Of a stretch of DNA of 64,000 nucleotides, positions 42,639-51,381 are shown in pieces. Position 1 is the first letter of the stretch; each line of letters starts with the position of its first letter. Source of the stretch: REEB76 sp049698775. GTDB lineage: Bacteria > Pseudomonadota > Gammaproteobacteria > Natronospirales > REEB76. The notes beneath the pieces were generated by a model. It did no database searches and had not been told where the DNA came from. It saw only the letters and a program-made list of their open reading frames with translations. Position numbers and translations under genes: made by a program. The stretch lies in assembly GCA_049698775.1 (NCBI GenBank), contig JBAVYM010000007.1, forward strand, positions 1 to 64,000. The letters run 5' to 3'.

Positions 42639-43622
42639 ATGAGCGTACACTCAAGTCACGCTTCTGGACGCATCCAAATGACCCCAGCTTCCTCCGTAAC
42701 CCGGCGTTCACCCGCGCACCAACGCTGGCGCCTCGATGATATTCCCTGGCAGAGCATTGACCGGGCCGCAGTCGCGGACCGGGAAATGCTGTTTTATCTC
42801 GTCACCACCGCTTCGTTCATCGAAACCGCAACCGATACCTACGCGCGCAATCTCATCGAATACTATGCCGGCGACGCGGAAGCCACCGCGTGGCTGGAGC
42901 AGCACTGGCAACACGAGGAATTGCAACACGGTCGCGCGCTCAAGCGCTACGTGCAGACCGCCTGGCCGGACTTCGATTGGGACAAGGTGTACCAGAAATT
43001 CTTCGCGGAGTTCTCCGCCAACTGCGTGGTCGAGGCGCTGGAACCCAGCCGCTGTCTGGAAATGGTCTCGCGCTGCATCGTGGAGATGGGCACCTCCAGC
43101 TATTACACCAGCTTGAGCCGCCTGAGCCCCGAACCGGTGTTGGGTTTGCTCGCCGGGCTGATCCGCGAGGACGAGGTGCGCCACTACAAGTATTTCTATC
43201 GTTATTTTCTGCGCTACCGCGAACGCGAGAACTTGGGCCGCCGGAAAATATTCCGCGCCATCTTGCGCCGCCTGCGGATGATTGACGGCGACGACAGCAG
43301 CATCGCCCTGAAACACGCTTACGGTATCCGTCACCCCGGCGCGCCGTTCGACAACCGTTTGTACCGCATTATCCAGAAACGCGGCCGCTACCTGATGGGA
43401 CCGCACTTCCCCCACGACTCCAGTGTGAAGATGACGCTCAAACCGCTGGATCTGAACCCGCGGGTGCAGAAAATACTGGTGCCGATTATCGTTTTCTTAT
43501 CCCGTTGTCTGCTGTGGGGCGAAAGCGGTGCGCTGTTGAAGTCCCATGGCCGGATATACGCGAATTTTTACAGTCGCGCGCGCGTGTACGCGCTCAATCA
43601 ATGGGCGAGATTGGCCGAATGA
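42639..43622 (+). CDS. Ferritin-like di-iron protein (acyl-ACP desaturase-related)
   Basis: About 327 residues. The start is uncertain: 42639 is used, with in-frame ATGs at 42567 and 42678, and none has a strong RBS. Two sets of carboxylate-bridged di-iron ligands are visible: SFIETATDTY then HEELQHGRAL, and VVEMGTSSYY then EDEVRHYKYF, the Glu plus Glu-x-x-His pattern of ferritin-like oxygenases. The C-terminal 120 residues are basic (LGRRKIFRAILRRLR) and may bind a lipid or membrane. The neighbouring genes give no substrate. Overlaps the convergent yibQ-like gene by 25 bp. Confidence 0.72.
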   Translation: MSVHSSHASGRIQMTPASSVTRRSPAHQRWRLDDIPWQSIDRAAVADREMLFYLVTTASFIETATDTYARNLIEYYAGDAEATAWLEQHWQHEELQHGRALKRYVQTAWPDFDWDKVYQKFFAEFSANCVVEALEPSRCLEMVSRCIVEMGTSSYYTSLSRLSPEPVLGLLAGLIREDEVRHYKYFYRYFLRYRERENLGRRKIFRAILRRLRMIDGDDSSIALKHAYGIRHPGAPFDNRLYRIIQKRGRYLMGPHFPHDSSVKMTLKPLDLNPRVQKILVPIIVFLSRCLLWGESGALLKSHGRIYANFYSRARVYALNQWARLAE

Positions 43623-44446
43623 GCCGGTAAGGGGTACAGGGATTCGGGCCAGGGAATGGGATGTTGTTGCTGCAATTTCACGATGGCGGACACCGGTACC
43701 AATTCGATGCCTTGTGCGGGGAGCTTCGGCAGTTCCGTGTTCAGTACCGCGAGCGTCGCCGGCCGCGGATGACCGATGGCCAGTGCAAAACCCTTCTTGC
43801 GTGCGATCTCCAACAAGCGATTGAACTGGTATTGCACCGCCTGCTCTGTGTTCACGTCATCCAGAAACACATCGCGGCGCGCGGCTGACAGATTGTTTTC
43901 CCGCGCGATCTGATATGCGATGCTGTCCGCCGTGGTGTAGCTGTCCACAAAGAACAAATGACCGTGGTCGCGCAGCGTCTGCATGATCCAGGCGAGATCG
44001 CCGGGGTGCATGCTGATAAGGCTGCCTTCATGATTGTTGACTCCCACGAGATGCGGGACCGCGGCCACGTCGCCGCGCACCGTATTCCGGATTTCGGTTT
44101 GCGTCATGTCGAGCGTAATGCCGCCCGCACCGAGTGGCGCGCCATCCATGGCCTGCATCGGCAGATGCAAAAGCACTTCCTTGCCGCGCGCATGCGCGAG
44201 ATCCGCGAGGCTCACGGAATACCGCGTATGCGGCAGAATGGCGCAGGCCACCGGACCGGGCAGCTCCACGGCACGCCGTCCTTCCGCAAGCGTATTGCCG
44301 AGATCGTCAATGATGATGGCGATGACCGGATGCGCTGCCGCCGGCGTCGCGGCTGTGCAAGCCGGTGCCGATGCACAGATCAACTGCAGCGCGAACAACG
44401 GCGCCGCCAATCTGCGCCGAAATTGCCGTTGCGCGGCGCGCAGCAT
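43598..44446 (-). CDS. Divergent polysaccharide deacetylase (YibQ-like)
   Basis: 282 residues with a signal peptide (LFALQLICASAPACTAA). The domain begins IAIIIDDLGNTLAEGRRAVEL, has VACAILPHTRYS, LLHLPMQAM, and GVNNHEGSLIS, which keeps the NHxGS metal-site form of the family. It belongs to the family often encoded with envC and ctpA. Overlaps the ctpA stop by 1 nt. Function in the envelope is not settled. Confidence 0.87.
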   Translation of the reverse strand: MLRAAQRQFRRRLAAPLFALQLICASAPACTAATPAAAHPVIAIIIDDLGNTLAEGRRAVELPGPVACAILPHTRYSVSLADLAHARGKEVLLHLPMQAMDGAPLGAGGITLDMTQTEIRNTVRGDVAAVPHLVGVNNHEGSLISMHPGDLAWIMQTLRDHGHLFFVDSYTTADSIAYQIARENNLSAARRDVFLDDVNTEQAVQYQFNRLLEIARKKGFALAIGHPRPATLAVLNTELPKLPAQGIELVPVSAIVKLQQQHPIPWPESLYPLPAHSANLAH

Positions 44447-45765
44447 CAGCCGGGACCGGCAGCGATGTTCAAACCCTTGAGAATGTTGAGCGCTTCGTAA
44501 AGCTGGAAATCCTGCCGCGCCAGTTGATCGCCGGCCGTGGTATTGGATGGCCCCTCCTGGGTGGGCGCGTTGTTGGCCAGGTGGCCTTCGAGATTCGCTT
44601 CCGTGAGGTTTTCATCGGCGGCGGGCGCGCTCACTTTGAAGGCCGGCACCACGATGTTCGGCTGAATGCCCTCGGCCTGGATGGAATGGCCGGACGGCGT
44701 GTAATACAGCGCAGTGGTGAGCTTGAGGGCGCCACCTTCCGGAAGCGGAATCACGGTTTGCACCGAACCTTTGCCGAACGTCTGGGTGCCGAGGATCAAG
44801 GCGCGGTGATTGTCCTGCAAGGCGCCGGCGGTGATTTCCGCCGCCGAAGCAGTGCCGCCGTTCACCAGCACCACCAGTGGCGCGCCCGAAAGAATGTCGC
44901 CAGGCGTGGCATGCCGCACAAAATTGGAATCCGGCGCACGGCCCTTGGCCGAAACGATAATGCCACTGTTCAGAAATACATCGGATACATCCACCGCTGC
45001 GTCCAGCAACCCGCCGGGATTATTGCGCAGATCCAGGATCAGGCCCTTGAGCGGACCCTGGTTGGTTTTGGCGAGCGCCTTCACCGCCTTGGTCACGCCG
45101 TCGCCGGTATCTTCGCTGAACTGGCTGATGCGCACGTAGCCGTAGCCCGGCTCCAGCAGGCGGCTGCGCACACTCGACACATGCACTTCGGCGCGTGTGA
45201 GCGTGAACGTGAGCGGCTTCGGCGCGCCGCGTCGTAGCACCGTCAAGGTAACGGCGGTGCCGGTTTTGCCGCGCATGAGCGTCACGGCCTGGTCCAGCGT
45301 CAAACCATCCAGCGCGGTACCGTTCACGCGCACGATCACATCGCCGGTTTCAATGCCGGCTTGGGCGGCGGGCGTCCCGTCTATGGGTGAGACCACCAGC
45401 ACGGCGCCATCCTGCTGGGTGACTTCCAGGCCGAGGCCGCCGAATTGCCCGGTGGTGATGATCTGCATCTGCTGGTAATCGTTTTTGTCCAGGTACGCGG
45501 AATGCGGATCCAGGCCCGCCAGCATGCCGCGGATGGCGTTATTGATGAGCGCGGTATCGTCCACTGGCTGCACGTAATCCTGCTTCACCAGTTGCATCAC
45601 GTCCACCAGCAAACGCACCTGCTGCCAGGGCAACGGCGCCTGTGCCGGGTTTTGCGCCGGTGCAGCCGGCGGCGAAGCGGCAAACGCAAAAGGCGCACAA
45701 CCGAACATAACAGTCAAAGCCAAACCGGCCGCTGCGATACGGGATTTGAAATACCTGACCGACAT
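44446..45765 (-). CDS. ctpA: Carboxy-terminal processing peptidase (S41, CtpA-type)
   Basis: 439 residues from ATG 45765, preceded by GGAGAA. Signal peptide LALTVMFGCAPFAFAA. A PDZ domain (about 95-175: GLGLEVTQQDGAVLVVSPIDG, VNGTALDGL) precedes the protease domain with LILDLRNNPGGLLDAAVD, Ser in NGGTASAAEITAGAL and Lys in GTQTFGKGSVQT. Processes envelope proteins. Lies in the operon envC-ctpA-yibQ. Confidence 0.92.
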   Translation of the reverse strand: MSVRYFKSRIAAAGLALTVMFGCAPFAFAASPPAAPAQNPAQAPLPWQQVRLLVDVMQLVKQDYVQPVDDTALINNAIRGMLAGLDPHSAYLDKNDYQQMQIITTGQFGGLGLEVTQQDGAVLVVSPIDGTPAAQAGIETGDVIVRVNGTALDGLTLDQAVTLMRGKTGTAVTLTVLRRGAPKPLTFTLTRAEVHVSSVRSRLLEPGYGYVRISQFSEDTGDGVTKAVKALAKTNQGPLKGLILDLRNNPGGLLDAAVDVSDVFLNSGIIVSAKGRAPDSNFVRHATPGDILSGAPLVVLVNGGTASAAEITAGALQDNHRALILGTQTFGKGSVQTVIPLPEGGALKLTTALYYTPSGHSIQAEGIQPNIVVPAFKVSAPAADENLTEANLEGHLANNAPTQEGPSNTTAGDQLARQDFQLYEALNILKGLNIAAGPG

Positions 45766-45835
45766 AAAGGATTCTCCGGCTGCGAACAGCCTGCTTGAAT
45801 GCCTACTCAAGATAACACGGCGTTGTCTTGCCGGT

Positions 45836-47002
45836 TCATCCCCCGGGCAAACGGCCGCGGCACCAGTCGCGCGGACTGAGCGCGGTGCCGCGATGGCGGA
45901 TTTCAAAATACAGCGAGGCTTCATTTTGACCGCCGCTGTCGCCGAGCGTGGCGATGGTTTCGCCCATCTGCACCCAGTCGCCCACATGCACATACACGCT
46001 CTGGTTGTGCGCGTAGATGCTCATGTAGTTGTCGCCATGGTCCACGATCACGAGCAGGCCGAAGTGCGGCAGCCAATCGGCGAACACCACGCGTCCGTAG
46101 GACACGGCGCGCACCGGCGTACCCAGCGGCGCGGCGATGAGATCGCCGTGCGCGCGCAGCCGGCCGCCGGCGAGCGGCGCGCCGAAACTCTGGATGATGC
46201 GGCCCGCCACCGGCCAGGGTAAACGTCCGCGCAGGCTCGCGAAACGATGGTGACCTTCGAGGTCCGCGGGGATATCCGACAGTGTTTGTTGCAGGTTGGC
46301 GAGCAGGTCTTCGATGGAACGCTCGTCCTGCTTCATGCGCGCGAGCTGTGCGCCGCGAGTTTGGATGCTGGTATTGAGTTGCGCGAGCACCCGTTTGCGC
46401 GTGGCGCGGCTCTGCTCGAGCTTGGCGAGCGCTCGCGAGCGCTGATCGCGCAAGCGCGAAAGCGCGGTCAGCTGCTGCTGAACCTGGGCATTGATTGTGG
46501 CGAGTGCGTCAAGTTCGCTGCGCACCGCCTGGATGCGAGTCGCGCGCGCCTTGTTGAAATAATCGTAATAGGCTAACAGGCGGCCGATGGTGGCTGGATC
46601 CTGTGCGTTCAGCAGCAATTGCAGTTGCGAATCCCGGCCTTCCATATACGCGGCGCGAATCTGTTTCGCCAAGGCGTCTTTCTGCGCATCCAGCGCCGCC
46701 TGTTTTTGCGCCTGTTGGTGCTGCAAGGTTTTAAGGCGCGACTGGGCGTCGGCCACAGAACGGTTAAGCCCGCGCAGATCAGCGCTTAATTGTGCAATCT
46801 GCTGCTCGCTGCCGCGCAATTGTTGCTGCACTTTGCCGCGCGTTTGGATATCGCGGTCCAGATTGGCCTGGACCTTGGCAATACGTGCGCGCAAGGTTTT
46901 GAGCTGTGCTTGCTGATCCGCGGCGGTCGCGCCGGCGGCCTTGATGCCGCCGCCCAGCAACAGAAGCGTACACAGCGCGGCGATGAGCGCGGCACGCGTC
47001 AT
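45836..47002 (-). CDS. envC: EnvC-like murein hydrolase activator
   Basis: 388 residues from ATG 47002. Signal peptide (LIAALCTLLLLGGGIKAAG), then about 230 residues of coiled coil rich in Gln/Leu/Arg, then a C-terminal LytM domain (about 270-388): RGRLPWPVAGRII, GRVVFADWLPHFGLLVIVDHG, MSIYAHNQS. As in E. coli EnvC the zinc ligands are incomplete (AHGD in place of HxxxD), so it is expected to activate AmiA/AmiB amidases at the division site. A third LytM-family trait is the tail NEASLYFEIRHRGTALSPRDW. Confidence 0.92.
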   Translation of the reverse strand: MTRAALIAALCTLLLLGGGIKAAGATAADQQAQLKTLRARIAKVQANLDRDIQTRGKVQQQLRGSEQQIAQLSADLRGLNRSVADAQSRLKTLQHQQAQKQAALDAQKDALAKQIRAAYMEGRDSQLQLLLNAQDPATIGRLLAYYDYFNKARATRIQAVRSELDALATINAQVQQQLTALSRLRDQRSRALAKLEQSRATRKRVLAQLNTSIQTRGAQLARMKQDERSIEDLLANLQQTLSDIPADLEGHHRFASLRGRLPWPVAGRIIQSFGAPLAGGRLRAHGDLIAAPLGTPVRAVSYGRVVFADWLPHFGLLVIVDHGDNYMSIYAHNQSVYVHVGDWVQMGETIATLGDSGGQNEASLYFEIRHRGTALSPRDWCRGRLPGG

Positions 47003-47181
47003 GAATGGCCGGAGGCGCGGTTCGTGGTCCGATGGGCGGGAAAAGCCGGCGTAAGGCGGACGGGCATGGTGGGTTTCCAGCGCGGGTTTGGGTGATTTTA
47101 GGGCTTTTCCCCGGTCACTCAAAGGCTTATGAAACAGGCTGCTATACTACGCGCCCCTGTTTGCGAACCCGTGCCCGATCC

Positions 47182-47604
47182 ATGCCGCGTCTGCTTGAAT
47201 TCGCCCGTCACCATCCTTATCTCATTGCCGCCGTCATCGTCATCATCCTGCTGTTCATCGGCGATGAACTGCTGCGCCGGATGCGAAAATTCCGGGAAGT
47301 GGTACCGGCGGAAGGCGTACTCCTTATTAACCGGGGCGCGGCGGTGCTGGATATCCGGCCATCCAAGGATTTCGGTGCCGGCCACGTGATTGGCGCGCGC
47401 AATATCCCGGCTGCGGAACTGGATGCGCGGGTGGCGGAACTCGACAAGTTCAAGGAGCAGCCGTTACTGGTGTGCTGTGACGCCGGCCAAGCCAGCCAAA
47501 AGGCTGCCGGTACCCTCATCCAACACGGTTTCAAAGCCGTGCACACCATAAAGGGCGGCATCAAGGCTTGGCAGAACGAACATTTTCCGCTGGAGCGCGG
47601 TTAG
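47182..47604 (+). CDS. Membrane-anchored rhodanese-like protein
   Basis: 140 residues from ATG 47182: one N-terminal transmembrane helix (YLIAAVIVIILLFIGDELL) and a single rhodanese domain. The active-site loop CCDAGQAS follows the Cys-x-x-x-x-x-Ser pattern, and GGIKAWQ closes the domain. Family members move sulfur; cellular role here unknown. First of a run with grxC, secB and gpsA. Confidence 0.85.
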   Translation: MPRLLEFARHHPYLIAAVIVIILLFIGDELLRRMRKFREVVPAEGVLLINRGAAVLDIRPSKDFGAGHVIGARNIPAAELDARVAELDKFKEQPLLVCCDAGQASQKAAGTLIQHGFKAVHTIKGGIKAWQNEHFPLERG

Positions 47605-47612
47605 AGACACAC

Positions 47613-47867
47613 ATGAAACCCGTCACGATTTACAGTACCCGCATCTGCCCCTATTGCATGCGCGCGAAAGCCTTGCTGCAATCCAAACATGTGCCTTACA
47701 CCGAGTTCCTGGTGGACTTGGAACCGGCCAGACGCGAGGAAATGGAAACCAGGAGCAAACGCCGCACAGTGCCGCAGATTTTCATTGGTGAACGGCACGT
47801 CGGCGGTTATGACGAGTTGTATGTCCTCGACCGCCGGGGCGAACTGGACAAGCAGCTCGCCGATTGA
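47613..47867 (+). CDS. grxC: Glutaredoxin 3
   Basis: 84 residues from ATG 47613. Catalytic CPYC at about 12-15 (RICPYCMRAK), cis-Pro loop TVPQIFIG, and GGYDEL, the glutathione-binding end. A small dithiol glutaredoxin. Eight bp after the rhodanese gene. Confidence 0.94.
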   Translation: MKPVTIYSTRICPYCMRAKALLQSKHVPYTEFLVDLEPARREEMETRSKRRTVPQIFIGERHVGGYDELYVLDRRGELDKQLAD

Positions 47868-47895
47868 TTCAACCCATTCATTCCAAGGAACCATC

Positions 47896-48396
47896 ATGGC
47901 TGAAAATCCCGAATCCACACCCACCACGCCCGGCAACGGTCAGGACGCCGGCAAACAGGTGATGCTGCAACGCATCTACATGAAGGATTGCTCCTTCGAA
48001 TCCCCGCACGCACCAGCGGTGTTCGCCAGCCAGATCAATCCCGACGTGAAAGTGAGCATGCGTTCCGACACCAACAAACTCGGCGATGATGCGTTTGAAG
48101 TGGTGCTCACCATCACCATCGAGGCGCAGGCGGACAGCCGCAGCGTGTTCCTGGTGGAAGTACATCAAGCCGGCTTGTTCACCATCCGCGGCTTCAACGA
48201 ACAGGAGCTGGGCGCGGTGCTCGGCAGTTATTGCCCCAACATCCTGTTCCCTTACGGCCGCGAAGCGGTGTCAGACCTGGTGCAGAAAGGCAGCATGCCT
48301 ACACTGCTGCTGCAGCCGGTGAATTTCGACGCCGTTTACATGCAGAGTCTCGGCCAAGCCGCCGCGCCCGCCGCTGACTCGGCGCTCCAGGCTTAA
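47896..48396 (+). CDS. secB: Protein-export chaperone SecB
   Basis: 166 residues; AAGGA precedes the ATG. Recognisable: LQRIYMKDCSFESPHAP, AFEVVLTITIEAQ, LVEVHQAGLFTI, LGSYCPNILFPYGREAVSDLV. Forms tetramers that hold preproteins and pass them to SecA. Followed 15 bp later by gpsA, the usual gammaproteobacterial order. Confidence 0.96.
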   Translation: MAENPESTPTTPGNGQDAGKQVMLQRIYMKDCSFESPHAPAVFASQINPDVKVSMRSDTNKLGDDAFEVVLTITIEAQADSRSVFLVEVHQAGLFTIRGFNEQELGAVLGSYCPNILFPYGREAVSDLVQKGSMPTLLLQPVNFDAVYMQSLGQAAAPAADSALQA

Positions 48397-48410
48397 AATC
48401 GCGTCCGGCC

Positions 48411-49415
48411 GTGAACAGCGCGGCTTCCATCGGCATTCTTGGCGCCGGCTCCTGGGGCACGGCGCTCGCGATTCTGCTTGCGCGCAACGGCTTTCCGGTC
48501 AAGCTGTGGTCGGTGGAGACGAACGAACTGACGCCGCTCGTGCACCAACGCGAGAACCGCCAATACCTGCCCGGTATCCCGTTTCCCGATGCCCTCATCG
48601 TCGAACCGGATTTGGGGAAACTCACCGCCGGCGCCGGCGATATTTTGGTGGTGGTGCCCAGTCACGGTTTCCGCGCCACGTTGAAATTGCTGGCGGAGCA
48701 TCACCCCCAAAACCTGCGGCTTGCCTGGGCCACCAAAGGCTTCGAACCGGCAAGCGGCAAATTGCTGCACCAGGTCGCGCAGGAAATTTTTGGCGAACGC
48801 CTGCCGCTGGCCGTGATCTCCGGCCCCACGTTCGCGCGCGAAGTGGCTGCCGGCGTGCCCACGGCCGTGACAGTGGCTTCGAACAACGCGGATTTCGCGC
48901 GGGATTGGGCCAGGAACCTGCACGCCAAGAGCTTTCGCGCCTACACCTCCGACGACCTTGCCGGTGTGGAAACCGGAGGCGCGGTCAAGAACGTCATCGC
49001 CATCGGCTGCGGCATCAGCGACGGCCTGAAATTCGGCGCCAATGCGCGCGCCGCACTCATCACCCGCGGCTTGGCGGAAATCATGCGGCTCGGTTTGAAA
49101 CTTGGCGCCCGCGCTGAAACCTTCCAGGGTCTCGCGGGCCTGGGCGATCTGGTGCTGACCTGCACCGACGATCAATCCCGCAACCGGCGCATGGGACTCG
49201 GCCTTGCAGCCGGCAAGACACGGGAAAGCATCGAGCGGGACATCGGCCAGGTGGTGGAAGGTGTGTATGCCGCCGAAGCCGCACATCGTCTGGCGCAACG
49301 GCTCGGCGTGGAGCTGCCCATCACCGAGCAGATTTATCGCATCCTGTATGAAAACCTGTCACCGCGAAAAGCCGTGGAAACGCTCATGGCGCGAGCGCTC
49401 AGGTCAGAAGCGTAA
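48411..49415 (+). CDS. gpsA: Glycerol-3-phosphate dehydrogenase (NAD(P)+)
   Basis: 334 residues from a GTG at 48411. It makes sn-glycerol-3-phosphate from dihydroxyacetone phosphate for phospholipid synthesis. Rossmann loop ILGAGSWGTALAILLARNG, AISGPTFAREVA form, VKNVIAIGCGISDG (catalytic Lys), GLAGLGDLVLTCT and SRNRRMG. Confidence 0.96.
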   Translation: MNSAASIGILGAGSWGTALAILLARNGFPVKLWSVETNELTPLVHQRENRQYLPGIPFPDALIVEPDLGKLTAGAGDILVVVPSHGFRATLKLLAEHHPQNLRLAWATKGFEPASGKLLHQVAQEIFGERLPLAVISGPTFAREVAAGVPTAVTVASNNADFARDWARNLHAKSFRAYTSDDLAGVETGGAVKNVIAIGCGISDGLKFGANARAALITRGLAEIMRLGLKLGARAETFQGLAGLGDLVLTCTDDQSRNRRMGLGLAAGKTRESIERDIGQVVEGVYAAEAAHRLAQRLGVELPITEQIYRILYENLSPRKAVETLMARALRSEA

Positions 49416-49437
49416 AGATTATTGAATACGTTTCGAT

Positions 49438-49902
49438 TTAGCGCCCACCTGCAAAACCTGCTTGCCGCCAAGCCTCATACACGATCACGGCGACGGCATT
49501 GGAAAGATTCAGGCTGCGGTTATCGGGCCGCATGGGAATGCGCAACACGCGCTCCGGCGGCAGGGAACCCAGCAAACCTTGCGGCAGTCCGCGGGTTTCC
49601 GGTCCGAACATGAAAGCGTCGCCCGTCTGGTAGCGGGCCTCGGCGTAATTTCGGCGCCCGCGTGTGGAAACGGCGAACAGACGCGCGGGCGTTACATCTC
49701 TTATAAAGCTGTCCAGATCGGCATGTTCGTGCACGCACGCCAGCTCGTGGTAATCGAGACCGGCGCGTTTCACCCGCGCTGCGGAAAGCTCGAACCCCAA
49801 TGGATAAATCAGGTGCAGCGCGGCACCCGAATTGGCGCACAGGCGTATGATATTACCGGTGTTGGGCGGGATTTCCGGCTGATACAGGACCACGTGAAAC
49901 AT
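49438..49902 (-). CDS. trmL: tRNA (cytidine(34)-2'-O)-methyltransferase
   Basis: 154 residues from ATG 49902 (MFHVVLYQPEIPPNTGNI). SPOUT fold with the deep knot: GFELSAARVKRAGLDY, FMFGPETRGLP, and MRPDNRSLNLSNAVAVIVYE. Methylates the wobble base of certain Leu tRNAs. Convergent with gpsA. The first in-frame ATG further upstream lies in a repeat and is not used. Confidence 0.94.
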   Translation of the reverse strand: MFHVVLYQPEIPPNTGNIIRLCANSGAALHLIYPLGFELSAARVKRAGLDYHELACVHEHADLDSFIRDVTPARLFAVSTRGRRNYAEARYQTGDAFMFGPETRGLPQGLLGSLPPERVLRIPMRPDNRSLNLSNAVAVIVYEAWRQAGFAGGR

Positions 49903-49907
49903 ATCTT

Positions 49908-49985
49908 CGATCCCCTTTCCCCTTAGGGGCGAGGGTGAGAGGGCGTCACCCCTCATCCTAACCTTCTCCCCTCAAGGGGAGAAGG
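49908..49985. repeat. Interspersed CCCCTT/CTCCCC-type repeat
   Basis: Two short inverted parts in a row: TCCCCTTAGGGGCGAGG, and CCTTCTCCCCTCAAGGGGAGAAGG (stem CCTTCTCCCC / GGGGAGAAGG with a TCAA loop). The composition resembles the intergenic repeats found in many proteobacterial genomes. It lies between trmL and pyrD. Confidence 0.6.
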
Positions 49986-50006
49986 AACCGCGAGCCTGAG
50001 CACAAT

Positions 50007-50981
50007 ATGATCAGCGACGTTTTACCCGGCTCACTTAAAACTGAATTCTGCGGTCTGACGTTCAATTCACCGCTGGTGCTGTTATCGGGCTGCGTGGGGT
50101 TCGGCGAAGAATATACGCGCGTGGCGGGGTTTTCCAACCGCGACGCCGGCGCGGTCTGTCTCAAGGGCACCACACTCAAACCGCGGCTCGGCAATCCGCC
50201 GCACCGCATTTATGAAACGCCCGCGGGTATGCTGAACGCCATCGGTCTGCAGAATCCCGGCGTGGACAACGTGGTAAAGCACATCCTGCCGGCGCTCGAT
50301 TTTTCCGAAACCCGCTTCATCGCCAACGTGTCGGGCTCCACAATCGAGGAATACGCCGAGGTCACGCGCCGCTTCGACGATTCGCCGATTGATGCCATCG
50401 AAATCAACATCTCCTGCCCGAACGTGAAAGAAGGCGGCGTGCAATTCGGCAACGATCCGGAAATGTCGGCGCGGGTGGTGAGCGCCTGCCGCAAGCTCAC
50501 CAAGAAACCGCTCATCACCAAGCTCTCGCCGAATCAGACCGACATCGCGGAAAACGCGCGCCGCTGCCTTGAAGCCGGCACCGACGCCTTCGCGGTCATC
50601 AACACCTTGACCGGCATGGCGATTGATCCCGAAACCCGCAAACCGGTCATTGGCAATGTCCAGGGCGGCCTTTCAGGTCCGGCCATCAAACCCATCGCGC
50701 TGCTCAAAGTGCAGCAGGTATATCAAGTGACCAAAGGTCACAAGGCACCCATCATCGGCCAGGGCGGAATCACCACGGTCCATGACGCGCTGGAATTCCT
50801 GATTGCCGGGGCTTCGGCGGTGGGCATCGGCACGGCGCTGTTCTACGACCCGCTGGTGTGCCAAAAGATCAACGCCGGTCTGGCCGCGTATCTGGCCAAG
50901 CATCGCGTTCATCGGCTCGCGGATTTGGTGGGCAGCCTGGATACCGGCGGGGAACGTCTGAAACCTTGTGCGGCAGGCTAA
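50007..50981 (+). CDS. pyrD: Dihydroorotate dehydrogenase, class 1B-type
   Basis: 324 residues. FMN enzyme of pyrimidine synthesis. Key elements: KGTTLKPRLGNPPHRIYET, GLQNPGVD, NVSGSTIEEYAEV, and the active-site loop NISCPNVKEGGVQFG, where Cys as base marks class 1 (class 2 uses Ser). The C-terminal FMN phosphate loop is GQGGITTVHDALEF. The length and loop fit the catalytic subunit of class 1B, which normally pairs with an iron-sulfur subunit PyrK; no pyrK is next to it. Confidence 0.88.
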   Translation: MISDVLPGSLKTEFCGLTFNSPLVLLSGCVGFGEEYTRVAGFSNRDAGAVCLKGTTLKPRLGNPPHRIYETPAGMLNAIGLQNPGVDNVVKHILPALDFSETRFIANVSGSTIEEYAEVTRRFDDSPIDAIEINISCPNVKEGGVQFGNDPEMSARVVSACRKLTKKPLITKLSPNQTDIAENARRCLEAGTDAFAVINTLTGMAIDPETRKPVIGNVQGGLSGPAIKPIALLKVQQVYQVTKGHKAPIIGQGGITTVHDALEFLIAGASAVGIGTALFYDPLVCQKINAGLAAYLAKHRVHRLADLVGSLDTGGERLKPCAAG

Positions 50982-51381
50982 CTTTCGCATGCAAACCGTT
51001 GTATAGACATACGATTCGTACGCAAAACACTGCTTGACTGTCTTTCCACAGCCCCGTATAAAGCACCCCAGCGTAGCCATTTTGTGGCCAACACTTTGCG
51101 CACAAAGCTGACGGTTTCTGTCACTTGGCGAACGCAGAACGCGGCAGGATGACATTCCAGAGCTTGTAATGACGGCGCCACAGACTTTGGCACCGGACTT
51201 GCTTGGGTATGAATGTAGGAGAAATTCTCAGTGCCTTCATAGGGAAACTCCCAAGGCATCTGGGACACGCCCGAATGGATGCAGGGAGCAAGCCGCTCGA
51301 CAAGGACGTGGGCGGCTCTGCTGTGAACACTCTAGATTCGAATGATTTTTTGTAACCACTTCACTCACTTGGAGAACTGTC
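50982..51381. other. Leader region of the pilus operon
   Basis: 400 bp without a convincing gene. It contains a sigma-54 promoter at 51188 and an RBS (TTGGAGA) before the pilin gene. Transcript from that promoter would have a leader of about 165 nt. The part before 51180 is comparatively AT-rich and could hold activator sites. Confidence 0.6.
51188..51203 (+). promoter_or_regulatory. Sigma-54 (RpoN) promoter of the pilus operon
   Basis: TGGCACCGGACTTGCT: matches TGGCAC-N5-TTGCW with GG and GC exactly 10 nt apart. It differs from consensus only at the variable base after TGGCAC. Confidence 0.75.
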
